Source: Paraburkholderia sp.
GTDB taxonomy: Bacteria; Pseudomonadota; Gammaproteobacteria; Burkholderiales; Burkholderiaceae
DNA length: 64,000 nt
Assembly: GCA_004322045.1 (NCBI GenBank)
Contig: SCRN01000040.1
Coordinates: 124,001-188,000, forward strand
Direction of reading: 5' to 3'
Positions within the stretch are counted from its first letter, which is position 1. Every line of letters begins with the position of its first letter. Positions 48,612-57,274 of this stretch are shown piece by piece. The notes beneath the pieces were generated by a model. That model saw only the letters and a list, made by a program, of their open reading frames with translations, was not told where the DNA came from and ran no database searches. A program made the translations under genes and the position numbers.

Positions 48612-49352
48612 ATGACACAGCGTATTGCGTACGTAACGGGCGGTATGGGTGGCATCGGCACCGGTATTTGCCAGCGCCTGCATAAGCAGGGCTTCAAGGT
48701 GGTGGCCGGTTGCGGGCCCAACTCGCCGCGGCGCGTCACTTGGCTCGAGCAGCAGAAGGCGCTCGGCTACGATTTCATCGCCTCCGAAGGCAACGTCGGC
48801 GATTGGGAATCCTCGAAGGACGCGTTCGACAAGGTCAAGGCCGAAGTCGGCGAAATCGACGTGCTCGTCAACAACGCCGGCATCACGCGCGATGTCGTGT
48901 TCCGCAAAATGACGCATGAGGATTGGACGGCCGTCATCGATACCAATTTGACGAGCTTGTTCAACGTCACCAAGCAAGTGATCGACGGCATGGTCGAGCG
49001 CGGTTTCGGCCGCGTCATCAATATCTCGTCGGTGAACGGCCAAAAGGGTCAGTTCGGTCAAACGAACTATTCCACGGCCAAGGCCGGTATCCATGGTTTC
49101 ACCATGGCGCTGGCGCAGGAAGTGGCAACCAAGGGCGTGACGGTGAACACGGTGTCGCCCGGCTACATCGGCACGGACATGGTCAAATCGATCCGCGCGG
49201 ACGTGCTCGAGAAGATCATCGCCACGATCCCGGTTCGGCGTCTTGGCTCACCCGACGAAATCGCGTCGATCGTCGCGTGGCTGGCTTCGGACGAATCGGG
49301 TTTCGCCACGGGCGCCGACTTCTCGCTGAACGGCGGTTTGCACATGGGCTGA
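48612..49352 (+). CDS. phaB: acetoacetyl-CoA reductase
   Basis: A 246-residue NADPH-dependent short-chain dehydrogenase that makes (R)-3-hydroxybutyryl-CoA for PhaC. The cofactor motif TGGMGGIG is at 9-16 and NNAG at 87-90. The catalytic residues are S140, Y153 and K157 (YSTAK). The QKGQFGQTNY segment is typical of PhaB. The length equals that of C. necator PhaB. GGAGCG precedes the ATG by about 8 bases. Confidence 0.97.
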   Translation: MTQRIAYVTGGMGGIGTGICQRLHKQGFKVVAGCGPNSPRRVTWLEQQKALGYDFIASEGNVGDWESSKDAFDKVKAEVGEIDVLVNNAGITRDVVFRKMTHEDWTAVIDTNLTSLFNVTKQVIDGMVERGFGRVINISSVNGQKGQFGQTNYSTAKAGIHGFTMALAQEVATKGVTVNTVSPGYIGTDMVKSIRADVLEKIIATIPVRRLGSPDEIASIVAWLASDESGFATGADFSLNGGLHMG

Positions 49353-49400
49353 CGCGTTTGCGCCGGTGGCGCTTCGGATGGCTGCCGGCGCAAAACGCGT
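49352..49400 (+). repeat. long hairpin between phaB and phaR
   Basis: ACGCGTTTGCGCCGG (49352-49366) pairs with CCGGCGCAAAACGCGT (49385-49400), 15 bp with one bulged base and an 18-base loop. It begins within the phaB stop codon. There is no U-tract after it, but it may still end or trim the phaCAB message before phaR. Confidence 0.6.
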
Positions 49401-49499
49401 TAAAGTGTATGGGTTTCAGGGGTCCGGTTCGCTGCGGGAGACGCGGTGGGCTTAAGGCGCGCCGTCATTGCGCTGCGTTGCGTTCATAAAAGGCATTAC

Positions 49500-50069
49500 A
49501 TGTCGACTACAAAGAAAACAGCCGAGCGATTCATTAAAAAGTACCCGAACCGTCGGCTTTACGACACGGAGACGAGCACCTACATCACGCTGAGCGACGT
49601 CAAGCAGCTCGTGCTCGATCAGGAGGACTTCAAGGTCATCGATGCGAAGACCAACGAGGACCTGACGCGCAGCATCTTGCTGCAAATCATCCTCGAAGAG
49701 GAGAGCGGCGGCATGCCGATGTTCTCCTCGTCCATGCTCTCGCAGATCATCCGTTTCTACGGTCACGCGATGCAAGGCATGATGGGCACCTACTTGGAGA
49801 AGAACATCCAAGCGTTCATCGAGATCCAAAACAAGTTGACCGAACAGTCGAAGAATCTCTACGAAGGCAATGCGCTCAACCCCGAGGTCTGGTCGCAGTT
49901 CATGAACATGCAAGCGCCGATGATGCAAGGCATGATGACGAGCTACATCGAACAATCGAAAAACATGTTCGTGCAAATGCAAGAGCAGATGCAGAACCAG
50001 GCCAAGACGATGTTCAGTTCGTTCACGTTCAACAAACCTGGCGCGGGTTCCGAGCCCGAAAAGAAGTAG
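49500..50069 (+). CDS. phaR: polyhydroxyalkanoate synthesis repressor PhaR
   Basis: A 189-residue regulator that binds both PHA granules and DNA, and represses phasin and its own synthesis until polymer forms. The N-terminal PHB_acc_N DNA-binding segment (about 9-60, FIKKYPNRRLYDTETSTYI) is followed by PHB_acc repeats rich in Met, Gln and Phe. ATG 49500 gives the standard N-terminus; an open reading to 49446 was rejected. It is 147 bases after phaB, behind a long hairpin, so it may have its own promoter (a TAAAGT-type -10 near 49401). Confidence 0.96.
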   Translation: MSTTKKTAERFIKKYPNRRLYDTETSTYITLSDVKQLVLDQEDFKVIDAKTNEDLTRSILLQIILEEESGGMPMFSSSMLSQIIRFYGHAMQGMMGTYLEKNIQAFIEIQNKLTEQSKNLYEGNALNPEVWSQFMNMQAPMMQGMMTSYIEQSKNMFVQMQEQMQNQAKTMFSSFTFNKPGAGSEPEKK

Positions 50070-50256
50070 CGTATCGCGGCGGGGCGAGTCGGCTCTGCAC
50101 CGCGCGTCCGGGCCGCGGATCGATGCTGCATCCGGGGCGAGCCGTCCTTGCATCGGCAAAGGGCGGCTGTAGTTGGGGCTTTGTCGTAAAACGGATCGGG
50201 AATGCGCTTCCCGCTATGCTCGGGCAGCAATCGTGCAGCCCGGCCGGGGCTCACGG

Positions 50257-50262
50257 TACAAT
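50257..50262 (+). promoter_or_regulatory. candidate -10 element for rimO
   Basis: TACAAT lies about 95 bases before the rimO ATG in a 286-base gap after phaR. No clear -35 is visible. The rest of the gap holds nothing I recognise. Confidence 0.35.
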
Positions 50263-50355
50263 ACGCGGCTATTTTGGGGCGTCGTGAGTCAGCGTCGATG
50301 TCGGTGCTGAGCGCGCGATCTGTCCCGTAGTCGTCGCCATTCGCCGGATCACCTC

Positions 50356-51822
50356 ATGCCGCACACGCCCGCTTCCCCTGCCTCGACCTCGGCCGCACCT
50401 CAGCCGGCCGCACCTCAGCCGGCCGCACCTCAGCCGGCCGCACCTCAGCCGGCCGCACCTCAGCCGGCCGCGCCCAAAGTCGGCTTCGTCTCCCTCGGCT
50501 GCCCGAAGGCGCTGGTCGATTCCGAGCAAATCATCACGCAACTGCGCGCCGAAGGCTACGCGATCTCAGGCACCTACGACGGCGCCGATCTCGTCGTGGT
50601 CAATACCTGCGGTTTCATCGACGAAGCGGTGCAGGAGAGCTTGGACGCGATCGGCGAGGCGCTCACTGAAAACGGCAAGGTGATCGTGACGGGCTGCCTC
50701 GGCGCGAAGAAGAGCGCGAGCGGCGAGGGGCTCATCGAGCAAGTGCATCCGAAGGTGCTCGCCGTGACGGGGCCGCATGCGGTCGGCGAAGTCATGCAGG
50801 CCGTGCATAGCCATTTGCCCAAGCCTCACGATCCGTTCGTCGATCTCGTGCCGGCGGCCGGCATCAAGCTTACGCCGCGCCATTATGCGTATCTGAAGAT
50901 TTCTGAAGGCTGTAACCATCGCTGCACGTTCTGCATCATTCCGTCGATGCGCGGGGATCTCGTTTCGCGACCGGTAGCCGAAGTGATGCTCGAAGCCGAG
51001 AATTTGTTCAAGTCGGGCGTCAAGGAACTGCTCGTCATATCGCAAGACACGAGCGCCTATGGCGTGGACGTGAAGTTCCGCACGGGTTTCTGGAACGGGC
51101 GGCCGCTCAAGACGCGCATGACCGAACTCGTTGGTGCGCTGGGTGAGCTCGCCGCGCAGTACGATGCTTGGGTGCGGCTGCACTATGTCTACCCGTATCC
51201 GCACGTCGACGAAATCATTCCGATGATGGCCGAGGGCGCGCTCAAGGGGCATGTGCTGCCGTATCTGGACGTGCCGTTCCAGCACGCCGACCCCGAAGTG
51301 CTCAAGCGCATGAAGCGCCCGGCCAACGCGGAGCGCACGCTCGAGCGCGTTGCCGCCTGGCGCCGCATGTGCCCCGATCTGACGATCCGCAGCACCTTCA
51401 TCGCCGGGTTCCCCGGTGAGACAGAAGCTCAGTTCGAAACGCTGCTCGAGTTCATTCGCGCCGCGGAACTCGATCGTGTCGGCTGCTTCGCGTACTCGCC
51501 CGTGGAAGGGGCGACGGCCAACGAACTCGACGGTGCGTTGCCCGACGAGGTGCGCGAGGCCAGGCGCGCGCGCTTCATGGAAGTAGCCGAGGAAGTTTCG
51601 TCGCGGCGGATGAAGCGCAAAGTCGGCAAAACGCTCAAGGTGCTCATCGACGAAGTCAATGCCGACGGCGGTATCGGCCGGACGGCGGCCGATGCGCCCG
51701 AGATCGACGGTGTGGTCTATGTCGCTCCCGCGACAAAGGCGTCCAAGCGATACAAGGCGGGCGATTTCGTCTCCGTCAGAATCACGGGCGCCGACGGCCA
51801 TGACCTTTGGGGCGAGGTCTGA
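50356..51822 (+). CDS. rimO: ribosomal protein S12 methylthiotransferase RimO
   Basis: A 488-residue radical-SAM enzyme that methylthiolates an aspartate of ribosomal protein S12. The N-terminal cluster cysteines are C49, C85 and C114. The radical-SAM cluster is C186, C190 and C193 (CNHRCTFC). A TRAM domain closes the protein. The first 40 residues are not part of the family: they contain five tandem Ala-Ala-Pro-Gln-Pro units (13-37) encoded by perfect DNA repeats. Removing them leaves about 448 aa, close to E. coli RimO (441 aa). Confidence 0.95.
   Translation: MPHTPASPASTSAAPQPAAPQPAAPQPAAPQPAAPQPAAPKVGFVSLGCPKALVDSEQIITQLRAEGYAISGTYDGADLVVVNTCGFIDEAVQESLDAIGEALTENGKVIVTGCLGAKKSASGEGLIEQVHPKVLAVTGPHAVGEVMQAVHSHLPKPHDPFVDLVPAAGIKLTPRHYAYLKISEGCNHRCTFCIIPSMRGDLVSRPVAEVMLEAENLFKSGVKELLVISQDTSAYGVDVKFRTGFWNGRPLKTRMTELVGALGELAAQYDAWVRLHYVYPYPHVDEIIPMMAEGALKGHVLPYLDVPFQHADPEVLKRMKRPANAERTLERVAAWRRMCPDLTIRSTFIAGFPGETEAQFETLLEFIRAAELDRVGCFAYSPVEGATANELDGALPDEVREARRARFMEVAEEVSSRRMKRKVGKTLKVLIDEVNADGGIGRTAADAPEIDGVVYVAPATKASKRYKAGDFVSVRITGADGHDLWGEV
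50391..50465 (+). repeat. five perfect 15-bp tandem repeats in rimO
   Basis: The unit GGCCGCACCTCAGCC is repeated five times without a single base change, then a partial sixth copy (GGCCGC). It is in frame and adds five residues per copy (Ala-Ala-Pro-Gln-Pro). Perfect identity at third codon positions shows recent duplication by slippage. Confidence 0.97.
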
Positions 51823-51904
51823 CGACGTGCCGTGGGCGCATGAACGCAACGTCTGCGCGCTGCGAGTGTCGTGGGCGCGAATGTCGAAACGAGGGTGCAG
51901 ACGG

Positions 51905-52588
51905 ATGAGCGTGTGGTTCGATAGGCAATTTCGGGAGCAAAGCGCGGCGCGCAAGCGGGCAGGGCGCGCGATCGCGACGTGGCTCGGGGTGGTGGTGCCG
52001 ATCGTTCTCGCGTCCGATCCCTCGTGGGCGCAAAAGCCGCCGACTCAGGCCGCGGGCGCCGTCGCGCAGCAAGCCCAGGGCGCAGCCGATTGGGTGGCGC
52101 AGCGGCGTGCCGGCGCGGCCGCCTGGGTTGGGCAAGGCGCCTCGGATGCTGCCGACGCAGTCTCGCAACAATCGGCGGACGCCGCGGGGGCCATGGCGCA
52201 GCAATCTGCCGATGCGGCAGCCGAAACGGTGCCGCGCATGCCGGCGCCGCTTGCGCCGAATCCCGAATTCGCACGATTCCCGCGCTACGGCGGGATGCTG
52301 GGCTCGCGCCGCATCGTCTTGCGTCTTGGCAAGAAGACCGACGAACCTTCGGGCGTGCACGGCGAATATCAGTTCGCCGATACGGGCCAGGTCGTCCTCG
52401 TAGCTGGCGACCGTGAAGGCGATGTCCTAGAAATCGAAGAATCGACCGACGGCACATCGATCACCGGCAACTGGGTCGGACGCTTCGCCGCCGACGGCTC
52501 CCTCGCCGGAGAACGCATGAACCTCGACGATTCCGATCCTCAGCCGTTCGATCTCCGCCCGCTAGCGGGTTCCTCATCGACACCGTGA
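51905..52588 (+). CDS. secreted protein of unknown function with QQSADAA repeats
   Basis: A 227-residue protein with no function I recognise. A signal peptide (about 1-40, with cleavage near SWA-Q) is followed by an Ala/Gln-rich low-complexity region (about 45-115) that includes two QQSADAA units. A globular part of about 100 residues follows (RRIVLRLGKKTDEPSGVHGEYQF... and a SITGNWVGRF segment), beta-rich by pattern. GAGGG nine bases before ATG 51905 supports this start over an open reading from 51659. Its stop is 2 bases before metC, so the two are probably cotranscribed. Confidence 0.75.
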   Translation: MSVWFDRQFREQSAARKRAGRAIATWLGVVVPIVLASDPSWAQKPPTQAAGAVAQQAQGAADWVAQRRAGAAAWVGQGASDAADAVSQQSADAAGAMAQQSADAAAETVPRMPAPLAPNPEFARFPRYGGMLGSRRIVLRLGKKTDEPSGVHGEYQFADTGQVVLVAGDREGDVLEIEESTDGTSITGNWVGRFAADGSLAGERMNLDDSDPQPFDLRPLAGSSSTP

Positions 52589-52590
52589 CC

Positions 52591-53778
52591 ATGACCGACT
52601 CCGCTTCCTCTCGCGCACGCCAAACCCGTATCGTTCATCCCGACCTCGAACTCGCTCCTGGTTTCGAGTCGTTCTCCACACCGGTGATGCGCGCATCGAC
52701 CGTCGTTTTCCCCGATTTGGCCGCCGTGCGCGGCGCCGATTGGCGCAATGATGCGCAGTGGCGCTACGGGTTGCATGCCACGCCCACCTCGGCCGCGCTC
52801 ACGCAGCGTCTGGCGCAGATCGAGGGCGGCAAGCACGCGCTGCTGCAGCCCTCGGGCCTGGCCGCAATTTCGAATGTGTACTTCGGCATCGTCAAAGCCG
52901 GCGACGATGTTTTGATTCCCGATAACGTTTATTCGCCCAATCGCGAGCACGGCAATTGGCTTGCGCATGACTTCGGTCTATCCGTGCGCTACTACGATCC
53001 GATGATCGGCGCCGGCATCGCTAACATGATTCGCCCGAATACGCGGCTCATCTGGATCGAGGCGCCGGGATCGGTGACGATGGAAGTGCCCGACGTACCG
53101 GCCATCGCGGCCGCGGCGCGCGCGCGCAACGTCGTGACCGCGATCGACAACACGTACTCGGCCGGCCTCGCGTTCCGGCCGCTCGAGCATGGCGTCGACA
53201 TCTCCGTGCAAGCGCTCACGAAGTACCAGTCGGGCGGCAGCGACGTGCTGATGGGCGCGACGATCACCGCCAGCGACGAACTTCATCACGAGCTCAAGCG
53301 CGCGCGCATGCGGATGGGAATCGGGGTGTCGGTCGACGATTGTTCGCTCGTGCTGCGCAGCCTGCCGAGCATGAAGGCGCGGTTCGAGGCGCACGATCGC
53401 AGCGCGCTGGCGCTTGCCCATTGGCTCAAAACAAGACCGGAAATTGCAGCGGTGTTGCACCCCGCGCTCGAGGATTGCCCCGGCCATGCCAGCTTCATGC
53501 GCGATTTTTCGGGCGCGGGAGGGCTGTTTTCGGTCGTGTTCGACGAACGCTACAGCGCGACACGGATCGATGCCTTCGTCGAGGCGCTCGAACTCTTCGC
53601 CATCGGCTGGAGCTGGGGCGGCGCGCATAGCTTGGCGATGCCCTATGACGTGGCGTCGATGCGCTCGGCGTCGCAATGGCCGCACCGCGGCACGCTGGTG
53701 CGTTTTTATGTCGGGCTCGAGGAAGAAGCCGATTTGCGCGCCGATATCGAACGCGCCATGGTGGCCGCGCTCGGCTGA
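52591..53778 (+). CDS. metC: cystathionine beta-lyase
   Basis: A 395-residue PLP enzyme of the Cys/Met metabolism family that splits cystathionine into homocysteine, pyruvate and ammonia. The PLP lysine is K211 in QALTKYQSGGSD, in register with K210 of E. coli MetC. The preceding IDNTYSAGLAFRPLEHGVDI is family-typical. A GTG at 52585 overlaps the upstream stop as GTGA, and the ATG two codons on was preferred. The upstream secreted protein gives no metabolic clue. A paralogue such as cystathionine gamma-synthase cannot be wholly excluded. Confidence 0.9.
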   Translation: MTDSASSRARQTRIVHPDLELAPGFESFSTPVMRASTVVFPDLAAVRGADWRNDAQWRYGLHATPTSAALTQRLAQIEGGKHALLQPSGLAAISNVYFGIVKAGDDVLIPDNVYSPNREHGNWLAHDFGLSVRYYDPMIGAGIANMIRPNTRLIWIEAPGSVTMEVPDVPAIAAAARARNVVTAIDNTYSAGLAFRPLEHGVDISVQALTKYQSGGSDVLMGATITASDELHHELKRARMRMGIGVSVDDCSLVLRSLPSMKARFEAHDRSALALAHWLKTRPEIAAVLHPALEDCPGHASFMRDFSGAGGLFSVVFDERYSATRIDAFVEALELFAIGWSWGGAHSLAMPYDVASMRSASQWPHRGTLVRFYVGLEEEADLRADIERAMVAALG

Positions 53779-53859
53779 CATGCCTGCAGCGAGCGCGGGC
53801 CTCGTTCGGGCTCGCGCTTGGCGTGCATCACGCCATCGTCGGTCTAGGGGCGACTAGGA

Positions 53860-53887
53860 AGCGCCGGTACGCCGGCGCGCCGGCGCT
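53860..53887 (-). terminator. GC-rich hairpin at the serB stop codon
   Basis: AGCGCCGG and CCGGCGCT form an 8-bp stem enclosing a self-complementary GCCGGC core, reaching the serB stop codon. No U-tract follows on the minus strand, so termination is uncertain. Confidence 0.4.
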
Positions 53888-54726
53888 CAAAACAAGCGCA
53901 GCAGCCCGTCCAGGCCGACGTGATTGAACGCCACGTTGGCCGCCGCTCGCACGACGGGCTTGGCGCGAAAGGCCACCGAGAGGCCGACCTGCGCCATCAT
54001 CTCCAAGTCGTTGGAGCCATCCCCGAGCGCGATCGCGCGAGACGTCGGGATGCCGAGCTTCGCGCAGGTTTCGCTCACGGTCCGCGCTTTGACGCTTGCA
54101 TTGACGATCTCGCCCGTCACTTTGCCGGTCAGCTTGCCGTCGACAATCTCGAGCGTATTGGCGTGCGCGAAGTCGAGCCCGAGTTGCGCTTTGAGCCGCT
54201 CGGTGAAGAACGTGAAACCGCCTGAAACGAGCAATGTGCTCAAGCCGGCCGCTTTGGCGCCTGCCAGCATCGCTTGCGCGCCGGGCGACAAACGCAGCCG
54301 CTCGGTGAAGACATGTTCGAGCGCCGAGGCGTCGAGCCCCTTGAGCAGCGCGACCCGGGCGGTCAGGCTTTCGTTGAAGTCCTTGATCTCACCGCGCATC
54401 GACGCTTCAGTGATGGCCGAAACCTCCGCCTTGAGCCCGCAGAAATCGGCAATCTCGTCGATGCATTCGATCGTGATCAGCGTGGAGTCCATGTCCATCG
54501 CGATCAGCCCAAAATCTTTGAGCGAGCGGCCTGGCGGCACATAGGCGTAATCGAGCGCGTGGGTCGCGCAGTACGATTCGACGTCGAGCCGTTGCTGCGG
54601 GTCTGCTTCGTCGATGCGCATTGCATGGGCGTCGATCGAATGCGCTTGGCCGCCGCGAGAGAGTGCGACGAGCGGCTTGACATGGGCGGCCGCGAGCGGC
54701 ACGGGGCTTTGTACGACGAGATTCAT
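53887..54726 (-). CDS. serB: phosphoserine phosphatase
   Basis: A 279-residue HAD-superfamily enzyme for the last step of serine synthesis. Motif I is MDMDST, with nucleophile D78 and acid D80. Motif II is LVSGGF, and motif III GDGSNDLEM lies near 240. An N-terminal ACT-like region of about 70 residues precedes the catalytic domain, as in other proteobacterial SerB. The ATG at 54726 gives a complete protein. It is convergent with metC and divergent from the secreted protein gene at 54967. Confidence 0.96.
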   Translation of the reverse strand: MNLVVQSPVPLAAAHVKPLVALSRGGQAHSIDAHAMRIDEADPQQRLDVESYCATHALDYAYVPPGRSLKDFGLIAMDMDSTLITIECIDEIADFCGLKAEVSAITEASMRGEIKDFNESLTARVALLKGLDASALEHVFTERLRLSPGAQAMLAGAKAAGLSTLLVSGGFTFFTERLKAQLGLDFAHANTLEIVDGKLTGKVTGEIVNASVKARTVSETCAKLGIPTSRAIALGDGSNDLEMMAQVGLSVAFRAKPVVRAAANVAFNHVGLDGLLRLF

Positions 54727-54955
54727 GAAAGATGACGATGCGCTGGAGGAAACCGGCCGCCGCGGGCGCGCGGGCGGACAATCTGGCTATTGTAGCCGGT
54801 CGAGCCGTGCTTTCGACTGAACGCCATAACGATGCCGGGCGCAAGCGGGACAACCCCCGAGCCGCAAACGCAGTCTTTCGCGCGAGTTGGGATTAGACTG
54901 ATTGAGCGTCGTTGACGAATCGACGCGCGCGGCCAAGCCAAGCGCGCGCCCAGCC

Positions 54956-54960
54956 AGGAG
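54956..54960 (+). promoter_or_regulatory. ribosome binding site deciding a start
   Basis: AGGAG lies six bases before the ATG at 54967, but directly abuts the ATG at 54961. The second ATG is therefore the probable start. Confidence 0.65.
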
Positions 54961-54966
54961 ATGAGC

Positions 54967-55521
54967 ATGAGGGTTCGTTTGAAGCCGGTAGCCGTTTTCG
55001 TTTCGATCGCCGCATTGGCGGCCGCAGGTTTTGCCGTGTCGGCGCAGGCGGCGCCGCCGATTACCGTGACATCGAAGACGCCGGCCGATGGGCCGATTCA
55101 ATACACCGTCAAAATCGCTTCGAAGACTTACGGCAACGCGCAGGAGACGCGCACTATCCGCTCGGGTCAAACGGACGATTACACCTGGATGACGGCGCCG
55201 CCCGGCGGCGCTGTAGCGGTACCTGAGCGATGCCCGAACTACAGTTCGTTCTCACTCGATGGCAATGGCTTGGCACAGCGAGCGGTGCGCATTCGGCTAG
55301 CGCCCATCGTGGCCGAGAACGGCACGGCGAATGTGCAGTTGAGTGTCCAAGCCAGCACGCCGCACGGCAAAACGAATGCGAAGGTGGGCGGCAAGACGAT
55401 TCAATGCCCCGGTATCCAAACCTTGAGTCAGATCGTGCGCTTTACGATGTCGACGAACGGCAGCGCAAAGACCGTCACGCTCAGCGACGGGTCGCAGGTC
55501 ACCGTTTCGGCGAAACGCTAG
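54967..55521 (+). CDS. secreted protein of unknown function
   Basis: A 184-residue protein with a clear signal peptide (about 1-25, cleaved after SAQA). The mature part is small, beta-rich by pattern, and carries two cysteines (PERCPNYSSF and IQCPGIQTL), which could form a periplasmic disulfide. Thr/Ser/Ala dominate, and the C-terminus reads LSDGSQVTVSAKR. I do not recognise a family with certainty; a DUF6013-like group restricted to Burkholderiaceae is a possibility to check. It is divergent from serB and convergent with fetB, and looks monocistronic. Confidence 0.75.
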   Translation: MRVRLKPVAVFVSIAALAAAGFAVSAQAAPPITVTSKTPADGPIQYTVKIASKTYGNAQETRTIRSGQTDDYTWMTAPPGGAVAVPERCPNYSSFSLDGNGLAQRAVRIRLAPIVAENGTANVQLSVQASTPHGKTNAKVGGKTIQCPGIQTLSQIVRFTMSTNGSAKTVTLSDGSQVTVSAKR

Positions 55522-55548
55522 TGCCGGCTGGCGCGAGCGCAGGCGGGA

Positions 55549-56358
55549 TCACCGGGCGCGGGCGCGCTCGATGAGCTCCGCCGCGTTGAATCGATGGTCG
55601 GCGCTAAATAGCCGCCGGTACGTGAGCAGCACCGCTGCGACCGTGCCCAGGGCGGACGCGGCGGCGATCAGGAACATGATGGCGATCTGATAGCGCACGG
55701 CTTGCAGCGGCGACTGCCCGGCGAGCACTTGGCCGGTCATCATGCCCGGCAAGCTGACCACGCCCACCACGGCCATCTGGTTCAGTGTCGGTATCATGCC
55801 CGCGCGAGCCGCTTGGCGTGCGGGGCCGCGCGCGGCCTCCCAGCGTGTGGCGCCCAACGCCAGCGCCATTTCGACGCGATCTCGCCGCGCCGTCAACGCC
55901 TCGGTCATGCGCTCGATCGCAAGCGACACGCCGGTCAGCGTATTGCCCAGGATCATGCCCAGTATCGGGATTGCATATTGCGGTTGGTACCACGGATGAA
56001 TCCGCATGACGGCGAAGAGGCCGACGGCTGTCACGAGCCACGCGCTGATCCAGATCGATGCAAGGCTGTTGAGCCGTTGCCCGCGGTAAGTATGAGCGCC
56101 GCGCGCCGCGCCTGCGAACCCGGCGATGACGGTCATGATCGCCATCAGCCCCAAGACCAGATACCAGCGATCGACCGCGAATACCCAGCCCAGTACATAG
56201 CCGATCGCGAGCAATTGCACCACGGTGCGCACCGCGGCCAGTGCCAACTGGCGCCCAAGGCCAAGCGAAAGCGCGAAGGAGAGCGCGCCGTTCACGACGA
56301 TGAGCAGCGACGCAATGCCGACGTCGACCAGACTCAGTGTGTGCAAGATCGGGTTCAA
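55549..56358 (-). CDS. fetB: FetB-type ABC transporter permease
   Basis: A 269-residue inner-membrane permease of the UPF0014/FetB (YbbM) family, in E. coli proposed to export iron and protect against oxidative stress. Six or seven hydrophobic helices are seen. The conserved GLMAIMTVIAG, ILGMILGNTLTG, LALGATRWEA and GVVSLPGMMTGQVL segments are present. The start is TTG at 56358: a perfect AGGAGG lies seven bases upstream, and TTGA overlaps the fetA stop, implying coupled translation. The reading is open further upstream but antisense to nothing useful and overlapping fetA. Confidence 0.92.
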   Translation of the reverse strand: MNPILHTLSLVDVGIASLLIVVNGALSFALSLGLGRQLALAAVRTVVQLLAIGYVLGWVFAVDRWYLVLGLMAIMTVIAGFAGAARGAHTYRGQRLNSLASIWISAWLVTAVGLFAVMRIHPWYQPQYAIPILGMILGNTLTGVSLAIERMTEALTARRDRVEMALALGATRWEAARGPARQAARAGMIPTLNQMAVVGVVSLPGMMTGQVLAGQSPLQAVRYQIAIMFLIAAASALGTVAAVLLTYRRLFSADHRFNAAELIERARAR

Positions 56359-57047
56359 GCGAGATCCTCCTGACGCTCTGTGAGACGGCCCGCATAAAGC
56401 GTGAGTTGGCGTCGACCGACACGGGCCGCTTGCGCCGGATCGTGCGAAACCCAGATGCACGCCCGCGCGGCACTGTCGGTGGCGAACCAATGGTCGATGA
56501 GCGTTTCGATTGCAAGCACGGTTTCGGGGTCGAGCGAAGCGGTAGGCTCGTCGAGCAGCAAGACTTCGGGATCGAGTTGAAGCACGCGAACGAGCGCGGT
56601 CACTTGGGCTTCGCCGCCCGACAGTTCGCTCGCCCGCTTGTCGAGAAAGTGGGCGCCTCGGCCTGCCGCGCGGGTGAGCTGCAAGGCGCGTTCGCGGTCG
56701 AAGCGCGCGTCTTGGTAGGCGTTGAGCGAGTAGGGGTAGCGCAGATTGTCTTCGACCGTGCCGTCGACCACGGCCGGGCGCTGCCGGGCGTAGGCGACGC
56801 AGCGTCGAAAGCGCGGGATCTCGCGGCGCTCGATCCTGCGCCCGTGCCAAAGTACTTCGCCGCCGTCGAGTGGATCGAGCAAGGCCAGCGCGCGCAGGAA
56901 CACGCTTTTGCCGGAGCCGGAAGGGCCTGAGATCACGACGCGCTCCCCGCAAGCGAGCAAAAAATCGGTGCGCGCGAGCAGTGTGCTAGCCGTATGCGCG
57001 TCGCGGCGCACGACGCCGCGGGCTTCTAGGAGGATTGGAGCGGTCAT
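56355..57047 (-). CDS. fetA: FetA-type ABC transporter ATPase
   Basis: A 230-residue ATPase partner of FetB. Walker A GPSGSGKS is at 41-48, the signature LSGGEA at 142-147 and Walker B VLLLDEP at 162-168. Length and neighbour identify the YbbL/FetA branch; the substrate (iron in E. coli) is inferred from the pair. It lies directly upstream of fetB with a 3-base overlap. The 227 bases to the divergent AsmA gene hold the promoters of both but show no clear consensus or iron box by eye. Confidence 0.92.
   Translation of the reverse strand: MTAPILLEARGVVRRDAHTASTLLARTDFLLACGERVVISGPSGSGKSVFLRALALLDPLDGGEVLWHGRRIERREIPRFRRCVAYARQRPAVVDGTVEDNLRYPYSLNAYQDARFDRERALQLTRAAGRGAHFLDKRASELSGGEAQVTALVRVLQLDPEVLLLDEPTASLDPETVLAIETLIDHWFATDSAARACIWVSHDPAQAARVGRRQLTLYAGRLTERQEDLA
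56366..56371 (-). promoter_or_regulatory. ribosome binding site fixing the TTG start of fetB
   Basis: The minus strand reads AGGAGG seven bases before the TTG at 56358, inside the end of fetA. It supports the unusual start codon and translational coupling. Confidence 0.7.
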
Positions 57048-57274
57048 CGGTCAAGACTCGTTGGCAAGACAATATGGTGCAGAATGTTTCCTTGTTGGCC
57101 ACCGCCGAGCATAGCGCGAGAAATGTGATCGGTGATCGCTTGTGCGCCGACCGGCGAGCCTAGCACGGCGAGCGGCATGAGTATTGCTGCTCGACGAAGC
57201 CAGGAGGGCTTAGCACGCCGTAGGCGGCAGCCTGTCACGTTGCCGCTACACGAACACTCATCCCAAAGATCCGC

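Noticed and set aside
47295-49094. 599-codon minus-strand frame opposite phaA and phaB
   Set aside because: A shadow of the thiolase and reductase genes; both real proteins carry complete catalytic sites.
50391-50471. short-repeat cluster as a possible CRISPR array
   Set aside because: The 15-bp units are contiguous with no spacers and lie in frame inside rimO, so this is a coding tandem repeat.
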